Positions 1 to 11,523 are shown, counted from the stretch's first letter. The stretch is DNA of 64,000 nucleotides from Hyphomicrobiales bacterium (GCA_900465685.1 UEGR01000007.1:248001-312000); one strand, 5' to 3'. The notes: generated by a model from the letters alone, not told the origin. Program-made: numbers and translations.

Positions 1-1720
1 CATGGGAAACGGCTTCAGCCGTCAGCTCTTCGAAGATCGCCAGTTCAATCGACAGAGCACGGTCGGCGGCATTGGCGATCTTGCTTTCAAGCGCGGCGAG
101 TTCCGTGGTCGTGAAGCGCATGGCATTGGCCATGGTCTGGCGATGGATGAAGCGGCCCTTGGCGGCATCCGTATCGGTCATCGCGCCGGAATTATTTGCC
201 GTCACTTCGATGAAATAGCCAAGCACATTGTTATGCTTGATCTTCAGCGACTTGATACCGGTTTCCTCGATATAGTCGGCCTGCAAGCCAGCGATCACAC
301 GGCGGGACTGGTCGCGCAAGGCGCGCATTTCGTCGAGTTCCGTATTGTAGCCCTCGCGCACGAAACCGCCGTCACGCTTCAATAGCGGCAGCTCGTCGGC
401 CAGCGCCCGGTCGACATGCGCCGCGAAAGCCGCAGGCATGGCTTCAAGCGCATCCCGCGCCGCGCCCAACTCTTCCGGCAGAAGCGAACCTTCCAGCAAA
501 GAGGCCAGCGTGCCCGCCGCCTCAAAGCCGCGCTGCAAAGCACCCAGATCACGCGGACCGCCACGCCCCACCGCCAGGCGCGACAGCGCGCGCGGCATAT
601 CCGGCACACCTTTCAGCTCGCGTCGCAGCGCATCGCAAAGCGACTGCTCGCTGAGAAAGAACGACACGGAATCAAGCCGCATCGCAATTGCCTTGGGATC
701 GGTTAGCGGCGCGGTCAAGCGCTCGGCCAGAAGCCGCGCGCCACCCCCGGTGACAGTGCGGTCCACCGCCTTGAGCAAGCCGCCATCGCGGTTGCCCGAC
801 ATGGTGCGAACCAGTTCCAGACTGGCGCGCGTTGCCGGATCGATGAAGATCGTACCGCCTTCATGCTCGCGCTCCGGCCGCATCAGCGGCGGGCGTTCGG
901 CAATCTGCGTCTTTTCGATATAGGCGATGGCGCCGGAAATGGCCGACAATTCCGAGCGGCTGAACTGGCCGAAACCGTCCAATGTCGCCACATCGTAATA
1001 ACGCTGGATACGCGTCTGCGCAGCAGCGCTATCGAACAGGGTTGCGGGCTGCGGCGACACTGCCTTGCCGATCAGATCGAAAGACGGGCGCAGTTCAGGA
1101 TCGTGAAACGCCGTATCGGCCACCACCAGCTCGCGCGGATCAACGCGCATGATATCGGCAAAAAGCCGTTCTTCTGTCGTTTCAGCAACGCGGAATGTGC
1201 CCGTCGAAATGTCGATCCAGGCCAGTGCCAGCGCCCCGTCTCCCTTGGTGCGACCAAGCGCCATCAGGAAATTGGCCTCAGAGGGATCGAGCAGCTTTTC
1301 CTCGGTCAGCGTGCCGGGTGTAACCAGACGGATGACGTCGCGGCGCACCACGGATTTCGAACCGCGCTTCTTTGCTTCCGCCGGATCTTCGACCTGTTCG
1401 CAGACGGCGACGCGATAGCCCTTGGAGATGAGCTTTTGCAGATAATCATCGGCGGCATGGACCGGGACACCGCACATGGGAATGTCTTCACCCAGATGTT
1501 TGCCGCGCTTGGTGAGTGTGATGCCGAGCGCGGCGGATGCCTCCACAGCATCGTCGAAGAACAGTTCGTAGAAATCGCCCATGCGATAGAACAGGAGCGA
1601 ATCAACATTCGCCGCCTTGATCTCGATATACTGCTCCATCATGGGTGTGAGGCGAACAACCGTTTCCTGCGCGGTATTTTCTTCCGCTTCCGGCTTATCG
1701 TTTTCGCCCCGCACGTCCAT
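1..1720 (-). CDS. mutS: DNA mismatch repair protein MutS (partial, 5' part)
   Basis: MutS recognises mismatches and small loops and recruits MutL. The window holds the first 573 codons, and the gene runs off the left edge. The mismatch-wedge motif Phe-x-Glu is visible at residues 50-52 within RMGDFYELF, and further N-terminal MutS signature follows ([20 protein letters not shown]). The reading frame stays open to position 2, where the translation still reads as MutS core ([13 protein letters not shown]). The Walker A ATPase domain lies outside the window. The start is the ATG at 1718-1720, with conserved sequence beginning about 22 residues in. It is divergent from maeB, with two palindromic repeat elements in between. 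Confidence 0.97.
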   Translation of the reverse strand, partial: MDVRGENDKPEAEENTAQETVVRLTPMMEQYIEIKAANVDSLLFYRMGDFYELFFDDAVEASAALGITLTKRGKHLGEDIPMCGVPVHAADDYLQKLISKGYRVAVCEQVEDPAEAKKRGSKSVVRRDVIRLVTPGTLTEEKLLDPSEANFLMALGRTKGDGALALAWIDISTGTFRVAETTEERLFADIMRVDPRELVVADTAFHDPELRPSFDLIGKAVSPQPATLFDSAAAQTRIQRYYDVATLDGFGQFSRSELSAISGAIAYIEKTQIAERPPLMRPEREHEGGTIFIDPATRASLELVRTMSGNRDGGLLKAVDRTVTGGGARLLAERLTAPLTDPKAIAMRLDSVSFFLSEQSLCDALRRELKGVPDMPRALSRLAVGRGGPRDLGALQRGFEAAGTLASLLEGSLLPEELGAARDALEAMPAAFAAHVDRALADELPLLKRDGGFVREGYNTELDEMRALRDQSRRVIAGLQADYIEETGIKSLKIKHNNVLGYFIEVTANNSGAMTDTDAAKGRFIHRQTMANAMRFTTTELAALESKIANAADRALSIELAIFEELTAEAVSH

Positions 1721-1740
1721 GCCATAAAACCTTCTATTGT

Positions 1741-1790
1741 TACGCATTATCCTACGCAAAGCCGCTTTGCACTTTTGCTGGAAATGCTTC
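1741..1790. repeat. Dispersed palindromic repeat, copy 1
   Basis: This is an imperfect palindrome of about 50 bp with the core acttttgctggaaatgctt. It is related to copies near 10057, 13231, 14727, 17168, 20531, 34736, 42484, 46780 and 63370. It lies between the divergent mutS and maeB genes, a few bases upstream of the mutS start. It looks like the short palindromic repeats (Bru-RS type) described in Brucella, but the family name is from memory and unverified. Confidence 0.8.
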
Positions 1791-1832
1791 TTTTATTGCG
1801 CGTTTCACGCACTCAAAGTTACTTTATTTCTT

Positions 1833-1880
1833 CGCAATCCCGGACGGAAAACCGTTTCACACTTTTCCTGGGATTGCTTT
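1833..1880. repeat. Dispersed palindromic repeat, copy 2 (sequence variant)
   Basis: This is a second palindrome in the same intergenic region, with core aaaccgtttcacactttt. It belongs to the sub-type with aaaccgtttcacacttttc rather than the agcaaaa sub-type of copy 1. Two variants side by side in one 270-bp gap are unusual here. Any promoters of mutS or maeB must sit around or inside these elements. Confidence 0.75.
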
Positions 1881-1989
1881 CAATGATGCATTCATTCGTT
1901 TTTGAATGAATAACTATTCCCAAAAGCGCTGTTTACACATTTCCAGACTGGCGCTATCGAATGCGACCGCACAAGATTCCGGAGGGAAC

Positions 1990-4284
1990 ATGCCAGTCTC
2001 GACGCCGAAGGGCAACACGCCAGAACGCACACCCACAGCCAGTGAGAAAGAAGCGCTCGACTTTCACGCGCAGGGCCGTCCCGGCAAGCTGGAAATCAAC
2101 CCCACCAAGCCCATGACCACGCAGCGCGACCTGTCGCTGGCCTATTCGCCGGGCGTCGCCGTGCCGGTGAAAGCCATCGCGGAAGATGCCGCGCGCGCCT
2201 ATGACTATACGGCCAAGGGCAATCTCGTCGCCGTCATTTCCAACGGCACTGCCATTCTCGGCCTCGGCAATCTCGGCGCACTGGCGTCGAAGCCGGTCAT
2301 GGAAGGCAAGGCCGTTCTGTTCAAGCGCTTTGCCGACGTCGATTCCATCGACCTTGAAGTCGACACCACCGATATCGACGCCTTCATCAACGCCGTGCGC
2401 TATCTCGGCCCGTCCTTCGGCGGCATCAATCTGGAAGACATCAAGGCGCCCGACTGCTTCATCATCGAGCAGCGCCTGCGCGAGCTGATGGACATTCCGG
2501 TTTTCCACGACGACCAGCATGGCACCGCGATCATCGCCGCCGCCGGTCTGATCAATTCGCTGCATCTGACCGGACGCGACATGAAGACGACCAAGCTCGT
2601 CTGCAATGGCGCGGGTTCGGCGGGCATCGCCTGTATCGAACTGATCAAGGCCATGGGCTTTGCGCCGGAAAACATCATCCTGTGCGACACCAAGGGCGTC
2701 GTTTATCAGGGTCGTGAAGAAGGCATGAACCAGTGGAAATCGGCGCATGCCGTGAAGACCGACCGTCGTTCGCTGACTGACGCCCTGAAGGATGCCGATG
2801 TGTTCTTCGGCCTCTCCGCCAAGGGCGCCCTGACCGAAGAAATGGTGCGCGCCATGGCGCCAAACCCGATCATCTTCGCGATGGCCAATCCCGACCCGGA
2901 AATCACCCCGGAAGAAGTCGCGCGCATTCGCGATGACGCCATCGTCGCCACCGGCCGCTCGGACTATCCGAACCAGGTCAACAATGTGCTTGGCTTCCCC
3001 TATATTTTCCGCGGCGCTCTCGATGTGCGTGCCACGACGATCAACGATGCGATGAAGATCGCCGCCGTCAATGCGCTGGCCGAACTTGCCCGCGAAGATG
3101 TGCCGGACGATGTGGTCGCCGCCTATCAGGGCAGCCGTCCGCGCTTCGGCCCGAGCTACATCATTCCGGTGCCATTCGATCCGCGTCTGCTCGCCTCGGT
3201 TTCCGCAGCCGTTGCCAAGGCCGCGATTGAAACCGGCGTTGCCGGTCACATCATCACCGACATCGAAGGTTACAAGCGCGAATTGTCGGCGCGTCGCGAC
3301 CCGATCGCCTCGACGCTGCGCGGCATTTACGAGCGCGTGCGCCGCCAGCCAAAGCGCATCGTCTTTGCCGAAGGTGAAGAAGAGCAGGTCATGCGCGCCG
3401 CCGTTTCCTATGTGAACCAGGGGCTGGGCACAGCCATTCTCGTCGGTCGCGACGAGCGCATCAAGGAAACCGCAAAAGCCGCCGGTATGGATATCGAGCG
3501 CCCCGGCATCGAGATCATTAATGCGCGCCTTTCCAGCCGCAATTCGGCCTATGCCGACTATCTCTATGAGAAATTGCAGCGCAAGGGCTATCTGACCCGC
3601 GATTGCCATCGCCTCATCAACAATGACCGCAATCATTTTGCGGCCTGCATGGTGGCGCTGGGCGATGCCGATGGTATGGTGACGGGCGTGACCCGCAATT
3701 ATGCTACCGGCCTCGACGATGTGCGCCGCGTTGTCGATTCAAAGCCGGGCCATCGCGTGGTTGGTGTTTCCATCGCGCTCTGCCGTGGTCGCACCGTGTT
3801 CATCGCGGATACCGCCGTGCACGAGAAGCCAACAGCAGACGAGCTTGCCGATATTGCGGTGGAAGCCGCAGGCATGGCGCGCCGCATGGGCTATGTTCCG
3901 CGCGTTGCACTCACCGCCTTCTCGACCTTCGGCCATATGGGCGGCGAAACCTCTGCCCGTATTCAGGAAGCAGTGCGCATTCTCCATACCCGTCATGTCG
4001 ATTTCGAATTCGACGGTGAGATGAGCGCAGATGTGGCGCTGAACCCGAAGCTGATGGAACAATATCCGTTCATCCGCCTGTCGGGCCCGGCCAATGTCAT
4101 CGTGACCCCGGACAATCACTCGGCATCCATTGCTGCCAATATGCTGCAGGAACTGGGCGGCGCGACCATTATCGGCCCGCTGCTGGTCGGTCTCGATAAG
4201 CCAGCACAGATCGTCAGCATCGGAGCCAAGGATTCCGATATCGTCAATATGGCGGCCATCGCCGCCTATAATGCGACGAACTAA
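1990..4284 (+). CDS. maeB: NADP-dependent malic enzyme with C-terminal phosphotransacetylase-like domain
   Basis: It decarboxylates malate to pyruvate with reduction of NADP, linking the TCA cycle to gluconeogenesis and acetyl-CoA supply. The 764-aa product has the usual MaeB layout. A malic-enzyme half contains the metal-site motif FHDDQHGTA near residues 172-180 and a Rossmann GAGSAG near 208. From about residue 453 ([10 protein letters not shown]) a phosphotransacetylase-like half follows. In the family this second half is normally catalytically silent and senses acetyl-CoA. The ATG at 1990 follows a strong GGAGG ribosome site five bases upstream. The frame is open further upstream to 1906, but without a ribosome site or conservation. 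A GAAA-loop hairpin terminator follows the stop. Confidence 0.96.
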   Translation: MPVSTPKGNTPERTPTASEKEALDFHAQGRPGKLEINPTKPMTTQRDLSLAYSPGVAVPVKAIAEDAARAYDYTAKGNLVAVISNGTAILGLGNLGALASKPVMEGKAVLFKRFADVDSIDLEVDTTDIDAFINAVRYLGPSFGGINLEDIKAPDCFIIEQRLRELMDIPVFHDDQHGTAIIAAAGLINSLHLTGRDMKTTKLVCNGAGSAGIACIELIKAMGFAPENIILCDTKGVVYQGREEGMNQWKSAHAVKTDRRSLTDALKDADVFFGLSAKGALTEEMVRAMAPNPIIFAMANPDPEITPEEVARIRDDAIVATGRSDYPNQVNNVLGFPYIFRGALDVRATTINDAMKIAAVNALAELAREDVPDDVVAAYQGSRPRFGPSYIIPVPFDPRLLASVSAAVAKAAIETGVAGHIITDIEGYKRELSARRDPIASTLRGIYERVRRQPKRIVFAEGEEEQVMRAAVSYVNQGLGTAILVGRDERIKETAKAAGMDIERPGIEIINARLSSRNSAYADYLYEKLQRKGYLTRDCHRLINNDRNHFAACMVALGDADGMVTGVTRNYATGLDDVRRVVDSKPGHRVVGVSIALCRGRTVFIADTAVHEKPTADELADIAVEAAGMARRMGYVPRVALTAFSTFGHMGGETSARIQEAVRILHTRHVDFEFDGEMSADVALNPKLMEQYPFIRLSGPANVIVTPDNHSASIAANMLQELGGATIIGPLLVGLDKPAQIVSIGAKDSDIVNMAAIAAYNATN

Positions 4285-4305
4285 ATATTAGAAATGATGC
4301 ATGAG

Positions 4306-4330
4306 AAGGCCGGGGAAACCCGGCCTTTGC
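4306..4330 (+). terminator. Intrinsic terminator after maeB
   Basis: There is a 9-bp perfect stem (aaggccggg / cccggcctt) with a GAAA tetraloop, followed by a T-rich run. It sits 22 nt after the maeB stop and separates maeB from glnD. Confidence 0.85.
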
Positions 4331-4417
4331 TTTTGCATATTCATCCAGTTTAAAAGCGGTTATACGTTATCGCCGTCACCGCAATTCCTTTCCCGAAAAG
4401 CCGGACCTGCAAGCCGC

Positions 4418-7222
4418 ATGAGCGCACACGACCTGAAGCTGGAAGAGATCGTCAATCCCGATACGCTCCGTCGCAAGCTCAACGAGCTGGCGGATTCGAC
4501 CGACGAAAGTTACACGAGCCTTCCGGTGCGCAAGGTGGTGTTGCAGGCGCTGAAAGATGCGCTGGTGCGCGGCCGTGCCAATGCGGAAGGCCTGTTGATG
4601 AAGGACGGCGGCGGCACGCTCTGCGCGCGACGCCTCTCCTATCTCATGGACACGCTGATCGAGGTGCTGTTCGAGTTTGCGACCACCAAGGTCTATCCGA
4701 TGGTCAATCCGTCCAAGGCGGAAAACATGGCCATCGTCGCGGTCGGCGGTTATGGACGCAATGGACTGGCGCCGGGTTCCGATATCGATCTCCTGTTCCT
4801 GCTGCCCTACAAGCAGACCCCATGGGGTGAGCAGGTCGTCGAATATATGCTCTACATGCTGTGGGACATGGGGCTGAAAGTCGGCCACTCCACGCGCAAT
4901 ATCGATGAATGCATCCGCCTGTCGCGCGAAGACATGACGATCCGCACCGCCATTCTTGATGCGCGTTTTCTCACCGGCAACAAGGATCTGTTCACCGCGC
5001 TCGTCACCCGCTTCGACGATGAAATCGTCAAGGATACCGGGCCGGAATTCATCCAGGCCAAGCTTGCCGAGCGCGACGAACGCCACCGCAAGGCGGGCGA
5101 GACGCGCTATCTGGTAGAGCCGAATGTCAAGGAAGGCAAAGGCGGCCAGCGCGACCTGCATACGTTGTTCTGGATCGCCAAATATTTCTACCGTGTCAAA
5201 ACCAAGGAAGAGCTGGTCAAGCTCGGTGTGCTGTCGCGTGCCGAATTGCGCATCTTCAACAAGGCGGAAGATTTTCTCTGGGCCGTGCGCTGCCACATGC
5301 ATTTTGCGACGCTGAAAGCGGAAGAGCGCCTTTCCTTCGACATTCAGCCGGAAATCGCCCAGCGCCTCGGCTATACCGCGCATCCCGGCCAGAACCATGT
5401 CGAACGCTTCATGAAGCACTACTTCCTCGTGGCGAAGGATGTGGGCGACCTGACCCGCATCATCTGCGCCGCACTTGAGGAACAGCAGGCCAAGCATGTG
5501 CCGGGCTTCAACCGCATTTTCCTCACCTTTTCGCGCCGCAAGCGCAAGCTTTCGACGGATGGCTATTTCGTCTCCGAAAATCATCGCATCAACACGGCGC
5601 ACCCCGACGTATTTTCGGAAGACCCGGTCAATATCATCCGCATCTTCCAGCTGGCCGACAAGCACGGACTGGAATTTCACCCGGAAGCGATGCAGCAGCT
5701 CACCCGCTCGCTGAAACTCATCAATGGCGATCTGCGCGAGAACCCCGAAGCCAACAAGCTTTTCCTCGACGTTCTGACATCGCCGCGCAATCCCGAACTG
5801 ATCCTGCGCCGCATGAACGAATCCGGCGTGCTCGGTAAGTTCATTCCGGATTTCGGCAAGATCGTCGCCATGATGCAGTTCAACATGTATCACCACTATA
5901 CGGTGGACGAGCATCTGCTGCGCTGCATTGCCGTTCTGTCGGAAATCGAACATGGCGAGCTGGAAAACGAGCATCCGCTTTCCAACCATCTGATCACGAC
6001 GATCAAGCGTGACCGCAACCTGCTCTATGTGGCGCTTCTCCTGCACGATATCGCCAAGGGACGCCCGGAAGATCATTCGATTGCCGGGGCGCGCATAGCC
6101 CGCAGGCTTTGCCCCCGCTTCGGCCTCACCCCTTCCGAGACGGAGACGGTGGAATGGCTGGTGCGCGAACATCTGACCATGAGCATGGTGGCCCAGTCGC
6201 GCGATCTCAACGACCGCAAGACCATCATCGACTTTGGCGATACGGTGCAGACAATGGAACGGCTGAAGCTGCTGCTGATCCTGACCGTTTGCGATATCAA
6301 GGCGGTTGGCCCCGGCGTCTGGAACGGCTGGAAGGGCCAGCTTCTGCGCACGCTTTTCTATGAAACCGAACTGGTGCTGACCGGCGGCTTCTCCGAGCTT
6401 TCGCGCGCCGACCGCGACCGGCAGGCCCGTGAAGCACTGGCAGAAAAGCTTGCCGACTGGCCAGCCGCCGAGCGCGACGCCTATCTTGGCCTGCATTACA
6501 TCAACTATTTTCTCACCGTCAGCCTCGACGATCAGGTGCGCCATGCGCATTTCATCCGCGAAGCCGACCGGGAAGGTCGCGCGCTTGCCACCATGGCCAA
6601 GCCGCAGAGCTTCGAGGCCGTGACGGAAATCACCGTTCTGGCGCCCGATCATCCGCGCCTCTTGTCGATCATCACCGGCGCTTGTGCTGCCGCAGGCGGC
6701 AACATTGTCGACGCACAAATCTTCACCACCGGTGACGGACGCGCGCTCGATACGATCCTCATCAGCCGCGAATTCGATCTCGACGAAGATGAACGCCGCC
6801 GCGCCGAACGCGTGGGCAAGGTGATCGAAGACGTACTTTCCGGCAAAGCGCATCTGCCCGATGTGCTGGCCAAGCGCACCAAGCCGAAAAAGAACGCCAA
6901 GGCGTTCACCGTGGAGCCGCGTGTCGAGATAAATAACACGCTGTCGAACAAGTTCTCGGTCATCGAAGTGGAAGGTCTGGACCGTCCCGGCCTGTTGTCG
7001 GAACTGACCGGCCTTATTTCTGACCTGTCTCTGGATATTGCTTCGGCGCATATCACGACCTTCGGTGAAAAGGTCATCGACAGTTTTTATGTAACGGACC
7101 TCGTGGGTCACAAGATTTCCAACGCCACCCGCCAGGGCAATATCCGGCGCAAGGTTCTTGCACTGCTCAGCGGCGAAAACGGCAGCAAGGCCAATGGCCG
7201 CTCGTCGCAGGCTGCAGCATAA
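4418..7222 (+). CDS. glnD: Bifunctional uridylyltransferase/uridylyl-removing enzyme GlnD
   Basis: This is the nitrogen-status sensor that uridylylates or deuridylylates PII proteins in response to glutamine. The 934-aa product has a nucleotidyltransferase motif (GGYGRNG, then GSDID) around residues 109-125, an HD phosphohydrolase motif (LLLHDIAKG) around 540, and two C-terminal ACT domains starting near 735 and 847. The start is the ATG at 4418 ([10 protein letters not shown]). An in-frame ATG at 4301 lies inside the maeB terminator and is rejected. murJ begins 18 nt after the stop, so co-transcription is likely. The order glnD-murJ-trpS is common in related bacteria, from general knowledge. 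Confidence 0.97.
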   Translation: MSAHDLKLEEIVNPDTLRRKLNELADSTDESYTSLPVRKVVLQALKDALVRGRANAEGLLMKDGGGTLCARRLSYLMDTLIEVLFEFATTKVYPMVNPSKAENMAIVAVGGYGRNGLAPGSDIDLLFLLPYKQTPWGEQVVEYMLYMLWDMGLKVGHSTRNIDECIRLSREDMTIRTAILDARFLTGNKDLFTALVTRFDDEIVKDTGPEFIQAKLAERDERHRKAGETRYLVEPNVKEGKGGQRDLHTLFWIAKYFYRVKTKEELVKLGVLSRAELRIFNKAEDFLWAVRCHMHFATLKAEERLSFDIQPEIAQRLGYTAHPGQNHVERFMKHYFLVAKDVGDLTRIICAALEEQQAKHVPGFNRIFLTFSRRKRKLSTDGYFVSENHRINTAHPDVFSEDPVNIIRIFQLADKHGLEFHPEAMQQLTRSLKLINGDLRENPEANKLFLDVLTSPRNPELILRRMNESGVLGKFIPDFGKIVAMMQFNMYHHYTVDEHLLRCIAVLSEIEHGELENEHPLSNHLITTIKRDRNLLYVALLLHDIAKGRPEDHSIAGARIARRLCPRFGLTPSETETVEWLVREHLTMSMVAQSRDLNDRKTIIDFGDTVQTMERLKLLLILTVCDIKAVGPGVWNGWKGQLLRTLFYETELVLTGGFSELSRADRDRQAREALAEKLADWPAAERDAYLGLHYINYFLTVSLDDQVRHAHFIREADREGRALATMAKPQSFEAVTEITVLAPDHPRLLSIITGACAAAGGNIVDAQIFTTGDGRALDTILISREFDLDEDERRRAERVGKVIEDVLSGKAHLPDVLAKRTKPKKNAKAFTVEPRVEINNTLSNKFSVIEVEGLDRPGLLSELTGLISDLSLDIASAHITTFGEKVIDSFYVTDLVGHKISNATRQGNIRRKVLALLSGENGSKANGRSSQAAA

Positions 7223-7240
7223 GTTAGGTTTCTCAAAAGC

Positions 7241-8830
7241 ATGAGTCTGGTCAAAAAGTTCGCCACGGTGGCATCCGGCACGCTGATGAGCCGCATATTC
7301 GGCTTCACACGCGAGATGTTCATGGCGGCAGCGCTCGGCACCGGCCCGGTGGCCGATGCCTTCAACGCAGCATTCCGCTTTCCGAACACGTTCCGGAGAT
7401 TGTTTGCCGAAGGCGCATTCAACTCCGCTTTCGTGCCGCTTTTCGCCAAGGAAATCGAAAAGAACGGCATGGACGGCGCCCGCCGCTTCTCCGAAGAAGT
7501 GTTCGGCGTGTTGTTCACGGTGCTGCTGTTCATCACCATCGTGATGGAACTTTCGATGCCCTTTATCGTGCGCACCGTCATTGCGCCGGGCTTCATGGAC
7601 GATCCGGTCAAGTTCGACAATACGGTGCGGCTCGCCACCATCATGTTCCCCTATCTCGCCTGCATGTCACTGGCGGCCATGATGGGCGGCATGCTCAATT
7701 CGCTCCACCGCTATTTTGCGGCGGCGATTGCACCAGTCTTCCTCAACATCATCCTGATCGGCGTGCTGGCGCTTGCCTGGTGGCGCGGCTATGACGCGCT
7801 GGCGGTCGGCTATGGCCTGTCCTGGGGCGTGATGGCGGCAGGTCTGGTGCAGCTTGCCATCGTCTGGCTCGCCGTGCGCAATGCGGGCATCAAGATCGGC
7901 TTCCGCCGCCCGCGCCTGACGTCCAACGTCAAGCGACTGCTGGTGCTGGCCCTGCCTGCCGCGATCACCGGCGGCATCACGCAGATCAACCTTCTCATCA
8001 ACACCAATATTGCTTCCGGCATGGAAGGCGCTGTTTCCTCGCTGGTCTATGCCGACCGCATCTATCAGCTGCCGCTGGGCGTGGTGGGCATTGCGGTTGC
8101 CACCGTGTTGTTGCCGGAACTGTCGCGCGCCTTGCGGGGCGGCCACATGAAGGAAGCCTCGAACCTGCAAAACCGCTCGGTCGAGTTCACGCTGTTTCTT
8201 ACGCTTCCCGCAGCAGCAGCGCTTCTCGTCATGTCGGAACCCATCGTGCGGCTTTTGTTCGAACGCGGCAAATTCAGCCCGGATTCCACAATTGTGGTTT
8301 CCAACATTCTGGCGATTTACGGTCTCGGCCTGCCCGCTTTCGTGCTGATCAAGGCGTTCATTCCGGGCTTCTTCGCCCGCGAGGATACGCGCACGCCGAT
8401 GATCTTCGCGGCCATTTCCGTTGCTGTGAACGTGTCGCTTGCCGTCACACTGTTCCCGCGCCTCGGCCCGACCGGCATCGCCACGGCAGAAATCGTGGCT
8501 GGTTGGGTCAATGCCGTTCTGCTGTTTGCAACGCTGGTGAAGCGCGGCCATTGGGGGCAGGATATTCCACTTCTCACCCGCATTCCGCGCCTGTTGATCG
8601 CGGCGGGCGTGATGGCATTCGGCATTCATTATGCCATCGGCCATTTCGCCTATGAGCTTTCTTCCGCCGCTCCCTTTGCGGTTCGGGCCGGTACGGTCTG
8701 CGCCATGGTGCTTGCCGCGATGATCGTCTATTTCGGCCTCGCCTTCGGTCTTGGCGGCGCAAATACCGGCATGATCCGTCCCAATGTCAAACGGGGGGCG
8801 GTCAAGAAGGAGCCTGAAAGTGACGCATAA
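7241..8830 (+). CDS. murJ: Lipid II flippase MurJ
   Basis: This is an inner-membrane flippase that moves lipid-linked peptidoglycan precursor across the membrane (MOP superfamily, formerly MviN). The 529-aa product is hydrophobic throughout, with about 14 predicted transmembrane stretches. The N-terminus MSLVKKFATVASGTLMSRI and the block ALGTGPVADAFNAAFRFPN with a following FRRLFAEGAF are typical of the family. The last 20 residues are charged and cytoplasmic. It is probably co-transcribed with glnD. trpS starts 94 nt downstream with no hairpin between them. Confidence 0.96.
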   Translation: MSLVKKFATVASGTLMSRIFGFTREMFMAAALGTGPVADAFNAAFRFPNTFRRLFAEGAFNSAFVPLFAKEIEKNGMDGARRFSEEVFGVLFTVLLFITIVMELSMPFIVRTVIAPGFMDDPVKFDNTVRLATIMFPYLACMSLAAMMGGMLNSLHRYFAAAIAPVFLNIILIGVLALAWWRGYDALAVGYGLSWGVMAAGLVQLAIVWLAVRNAGIKIGFRRPRLTSNVKRLLVLALPAAITGGITQINLLINTNIASGMEGAVSSLVYADRIYQLPLGVVGIAVATVLLPELSRALRGGHMKEASNLQNRSVEFTLFLTLPAAAALLVMSEPIVRLLFERGKFSPDSTIVVSNILAIYGLGLPAFVLIKAFIPGFFAREDTRTPMIFAAISVAVNVSLAVTLFPRLGPTGIATAEIVAGWVNAVLLFATLVKRGHWGQDIPLLTRIPRLLIAAGVMAFGIHYAIGHFAYELSSAAPFAVRAGTVCAMVLAAMIVYFGLAFGLGGANTGMIRPNVKRGAVKKEPESDA

Positions 8831-8924
8831 TTGTCCTTGAAAGGCGATTGTGCCTCTGCGAAAAGACCTGCGTTCAAAAATTCCTTCGCTCTCCACCGGC
8901 GAAGGCCAACATCAGGATTTTATC

Positions 8925-9992
8925 ATGAGCACGTTCAAACCGCTTATCTTCTCCGGCGTCCAACCGACCGGAAATCTTCACCTCGGCAATTATCTGGGGG
9001 CGATCAAGCGGTGGGTAGAGGTCCAGAAGACCGAAGAATGCATTTATTGCGTCGTGGACATGCACGCGCTGACCGTGTCGCCCGACCCGGCTGAACTGCT
9101 GCAATCCACCCGTGAAGTGACGGCGGCGTTTCTGGCTTCGGGCATCGATCCGAAGAAGAGCATCGTCTTCAACCAGAGCCGCGTCATGCAGCATGCGGAA
9201 CTCGCCTGGGTGTTCAACTGTATTGCGCGCATCGGCTGGATGAGCCGCATGACGCAGTTCAAGGACAAGGCCGGCAAGGACCGCGAAAATGCTTCGCTTG
9301 GCCTCTTTGCCTATCCGAGCCTGATGGCTGCCGACATTCTGCTTTATCGCGCCACCGCCGTGCCGGTTGGCGAAGACCAGAAGCAACACCTCGAACTCAC
9401 ACGCGATATCGCGCAGAAGTTCAACAACGACTATTCCGACCGTATCGCATCGCTTGGTATCGGCGTGGATATGCAGGTGGGCGACGAGAAGGTTTCGGGC
9501 TTCTTCCCGCTGACCGAGCCGATGATTTCGGGTCCGGCCATGCGCATCATGTCGCTGCGCGACGGCACCAAGAAAATGTCGAAATCTGATCCGTCTGACC
9601 TGTCACGCATCAATCTGATCGATGACGAAGACACGATTACCAAGAAGATCCGCAAGGCCAAGACCGATTCTGATGGCCTGCCGTCGGAACTGGACGGTCT
9701 GTCCGGTCGCCCGGAAGCGGACAATCTGGTCGGCATCTATGCAGCTCTCGCTTCGCAGTCGAAGGAAGATATCCTCGGCGAATTCGGCGGACGCCAGTTC
9801 TCGGAATTCAAGGCGGCATTGGCCGAACTGGCTGTGACCAAGCTTTCGCCGATCACCCATGAAATGCGCCGTTTGGTGGCCGATCCGGCCCATATCGACA
9901 GCGTTCTGCGTGATGGCGGCGAGCGCGCAGGCGTTCTTGCCGAGAAGACCATGCGCGATGTGCGCGACATCATCGGCTGGTTGCAGAACTGA
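8925..9992 (+). CDS. trpS: Tryptophan--tRNA ligase
   Basis: It charges tRNA-Trp with tryptophan in the cytoplasm. The 355-aa class I synthetase has the HIGH-type motif HLGN at residues 19-22 and the KMSKS motif ([10 protein letters not shown]) near 217-222. The opening [18 protein letters not shown] is family-typical. The start is the ATG at 8925. The frame is open upstream to 8850, but that stretch is not conserved in character and lacks a ribosome site. A strong terminator follows at 10009. Confidence 0.97.
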   Translation: MSTFKPLIFSGVQPTGNLHLGNYLGAIKRWVEVQKTEECIYCVVDMHALTVSPDPAELLQSTREVTAAFLASGIDPKKSIVFNQSRVMQHAELAWVFNCIARIGWMSRMTQFKDKAGKDRENASLGLFAYPSLMAADILLYRATAVPVGEDQKQHLELTRDIAQKFNNDYSDRIASLGIGVDMQVGDEKVSGFFPLTEPMISGPAMRIMSLRDGTKKMSKSDPSDLSRINLIDDEDTITKKIRKAKTDSDGLPSELDGLSGRPEADNLVGIYAALASQSKEDILGEFGGRQFSEFKAALAELAVTKLSPITHEMRRLVADPAHIDSVLRDGGERAGVLAEKTMRDVRDIIGWLQN

Positions 9993-10008
9993 TTTTCAAT
10001 TCCGGCAA

Positions 10009-10040
10009 TTAGGGCGACCGCTTTTTTGCGGTCGCCCTAA
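10009..10040 (+). terminator. Terminator after trpS
   Basis: A 13-bp perfect stem (ttagggcgaccgc / gcggtcgccctaa) has a six-T loop, 16 nt after the trpS stop. The T-run lies in the loop rather than after the stem, so termination efficiency is less certain than the stem suggests. Confidence 0.75.
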
Positions 10041-10056
10041 TCTTCATTTGTGCTTT

Positions 10057-10106
10057 GACGCACATCTTATCCGAAAACCGTTTCACACTTTTCGGGATGC
10101 GCTTAG
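10057..10106. repeat. Dispersed palindromic repeat, copy 3
   Basis: This is the variant with core aaaccgtttcacacttttc, between trpS and the universal stress protein gene. It is nearly identical to the copies at 13231 and 14757. Confidence 0.85.
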
Positions 10107-10183
10107 AAAAAACGCCTGTCGTTTGCGGTCACAGCAAACAATGCTGGCTTGCGGGCGGCCAATCCTGATGGCAAATTGCGCCC

Positions 10184-10672
10184 ATGGTATCCAAACGACT
10201 GAGCCGGGAATCCGGTCACCGACGCAAATTTCTAGCCGTCATCGACGAAACGCCCGAATGCGGGCGCGCAGTCGCCTATGCCGCACGCCGTGCCAAAAAC
10301 ACGAGCGGCTCGCTTATTCTGCTATTCGTTATCGATGACTCCGATTTCCAGCAAATTTTGGGCGTCGGCGAAATCATGCGGTCCGAAGCGCAGGATCGAG
10401 CACGGTCCGCGTTGGAAAAATTCGCCGCTGTTGTGCGCGAAGATCAGGGCATCGAACCCGAACTGAGCATCCGTGAAGGCCAGACAGCCGAAGAGCTGCT
10501 CAGCTTGATCGAGGAGGATCAGGATATCGCTATTCTGGTTCTTGCTGCCGGTTCCGGCAAGGAAGGCCCCGGCCCTCTTGTTCAATCGCTCGCTGGCCGC
10601 GCGCAGTTTCCCATCCCCGTCACCGTGGTTCCCGCAGGGTTGACCGATGACGACATTGATGCGGTGACCTGA
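10184..10672 (+). CDS. Universal stress protein, UspA family
   Basis: This is a 162-aa single-domain cytoplasmic protein. The fold is recognisable from the opening strand KFLAVIDETPECGRAVAYAA, the central GQTAEELLSLIEEDQDI, and the final VLAAGSG...PIPVTVVPAG strand-loop. The usual ATP-binding spacing (G-2x-G-9x-G-S/T) is only partly kept, so nucleotide binding is uncertain. It is monocistronic by position, with a repeat element upstream and 220 nt before nfu. No specific substrate or partner can be inferred. Confidence 0.88.
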   Translation: MVSKRLSRESGHRRKFLAVIDETPECGRAVAYAARRAKNTSGSLILLFVIDDSDFQQILGVGEIMRSEAQDRARSALEKFAAVVREDQGIEPELSIREGQTAEELLSLIEEDQDIAILVLAAGSGKEGPGPLVQSLAGRAQFPIPVTVVPAGLTDDDIDAVT

Positions 10673-10893
10673 CACAACAGTTCCATTCTTCGTGATGCCG
10701 GGCTGCAAAGAGCAATTGCCCGCGCTCCGGTGCTCGAAAAATCACTCTTTCGCCACGGCCTGACGAGTTTGCAACCGTCGTGCAATCACCCTATATTGAT
10801 AGCAACTGAAACGCGCCTGAGAGCGACAGCCCTTGTTTCCGCGCGGTTTCGCGATTATTAGAACAGTTCCAAAATTGAAAGCGGAGAACTGGC

Positions 10894-11466
10894 ATGTTCA
10901 TCCAGACTGAAACCACGCCCAATCCGGCGACCCTGAAGTTTCTGCCCGGCAAGGTGGTCATGCCGGAAGGCACCGCCGATTTCCGCGATGCTGCAACCGC
11001 AGGCAACACGTCGCCGCTGGCGGCCAAGCTGTTCGCCGTTCCTGGTGTCACCGGCGTTTTCTTCGGCTATGACTTCATCACAGTCACCAAGGACGATGGT
11101 GAATGGCAGCACCTGAAGCCTGCGATCCTCGGCACGATCATGGAACATTTCATGTCGGGCGCTTCGGCAATGGCTGGCAATGCCAATGCAGATGCCGCCG
11201 CCGCGCATGGTGATGAAGAATTCTTCGATGAAGCCGATACCGAGATCGTCGAAACCATCAAGGAACTGATTGAAACCCGCGTTCGCCCTGCCGTTGCGCA
11301 AGATGGCGGCGACATCACCTTCCGTGGCTTCGAAAACGGCACCGTGTTCCTCAACATGAAGGGCGCATGCTCCGGCTGCCCGTCGTCGACCGCGACGCTG
11401 AAGCACGGCATCCAGAACCTGCTCCGCCACTTCGTGCCGGAAGTCCAGCAGGTTGAGCAGATCTGA
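10894..11466 (+). CDS. NifU-family iron-sulfur cluster scaffold/carrier (Nfu)
   Basis: This 190-aa protein has two domains. An N-terminal Nfu_N domain (MFIQTETTPNPATLKFLPG) covers roughly residues 1-90. A C-terminal NifU-like domain carries the cluster-binding Cys-x-x-Cys at 159 and 162 (CSGCPSS). Such proteins carry Fe-S clusters to client apoproteins. An acidic linker of about 25 residues joins the domains. A hairpin terminator follows 27 nt after the stop. Confidence in the family is high, while client proteins are unknown. Confidence 0.95.
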   Translation: MFIQTETTPNPATLKFLPGKVVMPEGTADFRDAATAGNTSPLAAKLFAVPGVTGVFFGYDFITVTKDDGEWQHLKPAILGTIMEHFMSGASAMAGNANADAAAAHGDEEFFDEADTEIVETIKELIETRVRPAVAQDGGDITFRGFENGTVFLNMKGACSGCPSSTATLKHGIQNLLRHFVPEVQQVEQI

Positions 11467-11493
11467 TCGATCTCAAAACTGATAATTCAGAAA

Positions 11494-11523
11494 AGACGCC
11501 GGATCATCAGTCCGGCGTTTTTT
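11494..11523 (+). terminator. Intrinsic terminator after nfu
   Basis: An 8-bp GC-rich stem (acgccgga / tccggcgt) with a 7-nt loop is followed immediately by six T residues. It separates nfu from the AT-rich island. Confidence 0.88.

Noticed and set aside
1954..3636. Open frame of 560 codons antisense to maeB
   Set aside because: Antisense shadow of maeB, with no ribosome site and no recognised family.
4376..7111. Open frame of 911 codons antisense to glnD
   Set aside because: It mirrors glnD codon periodicity in GC-rich DNA, has His/Gln/Arg-rich low-complexity composition, and has no recognisable domain or ribosome site.
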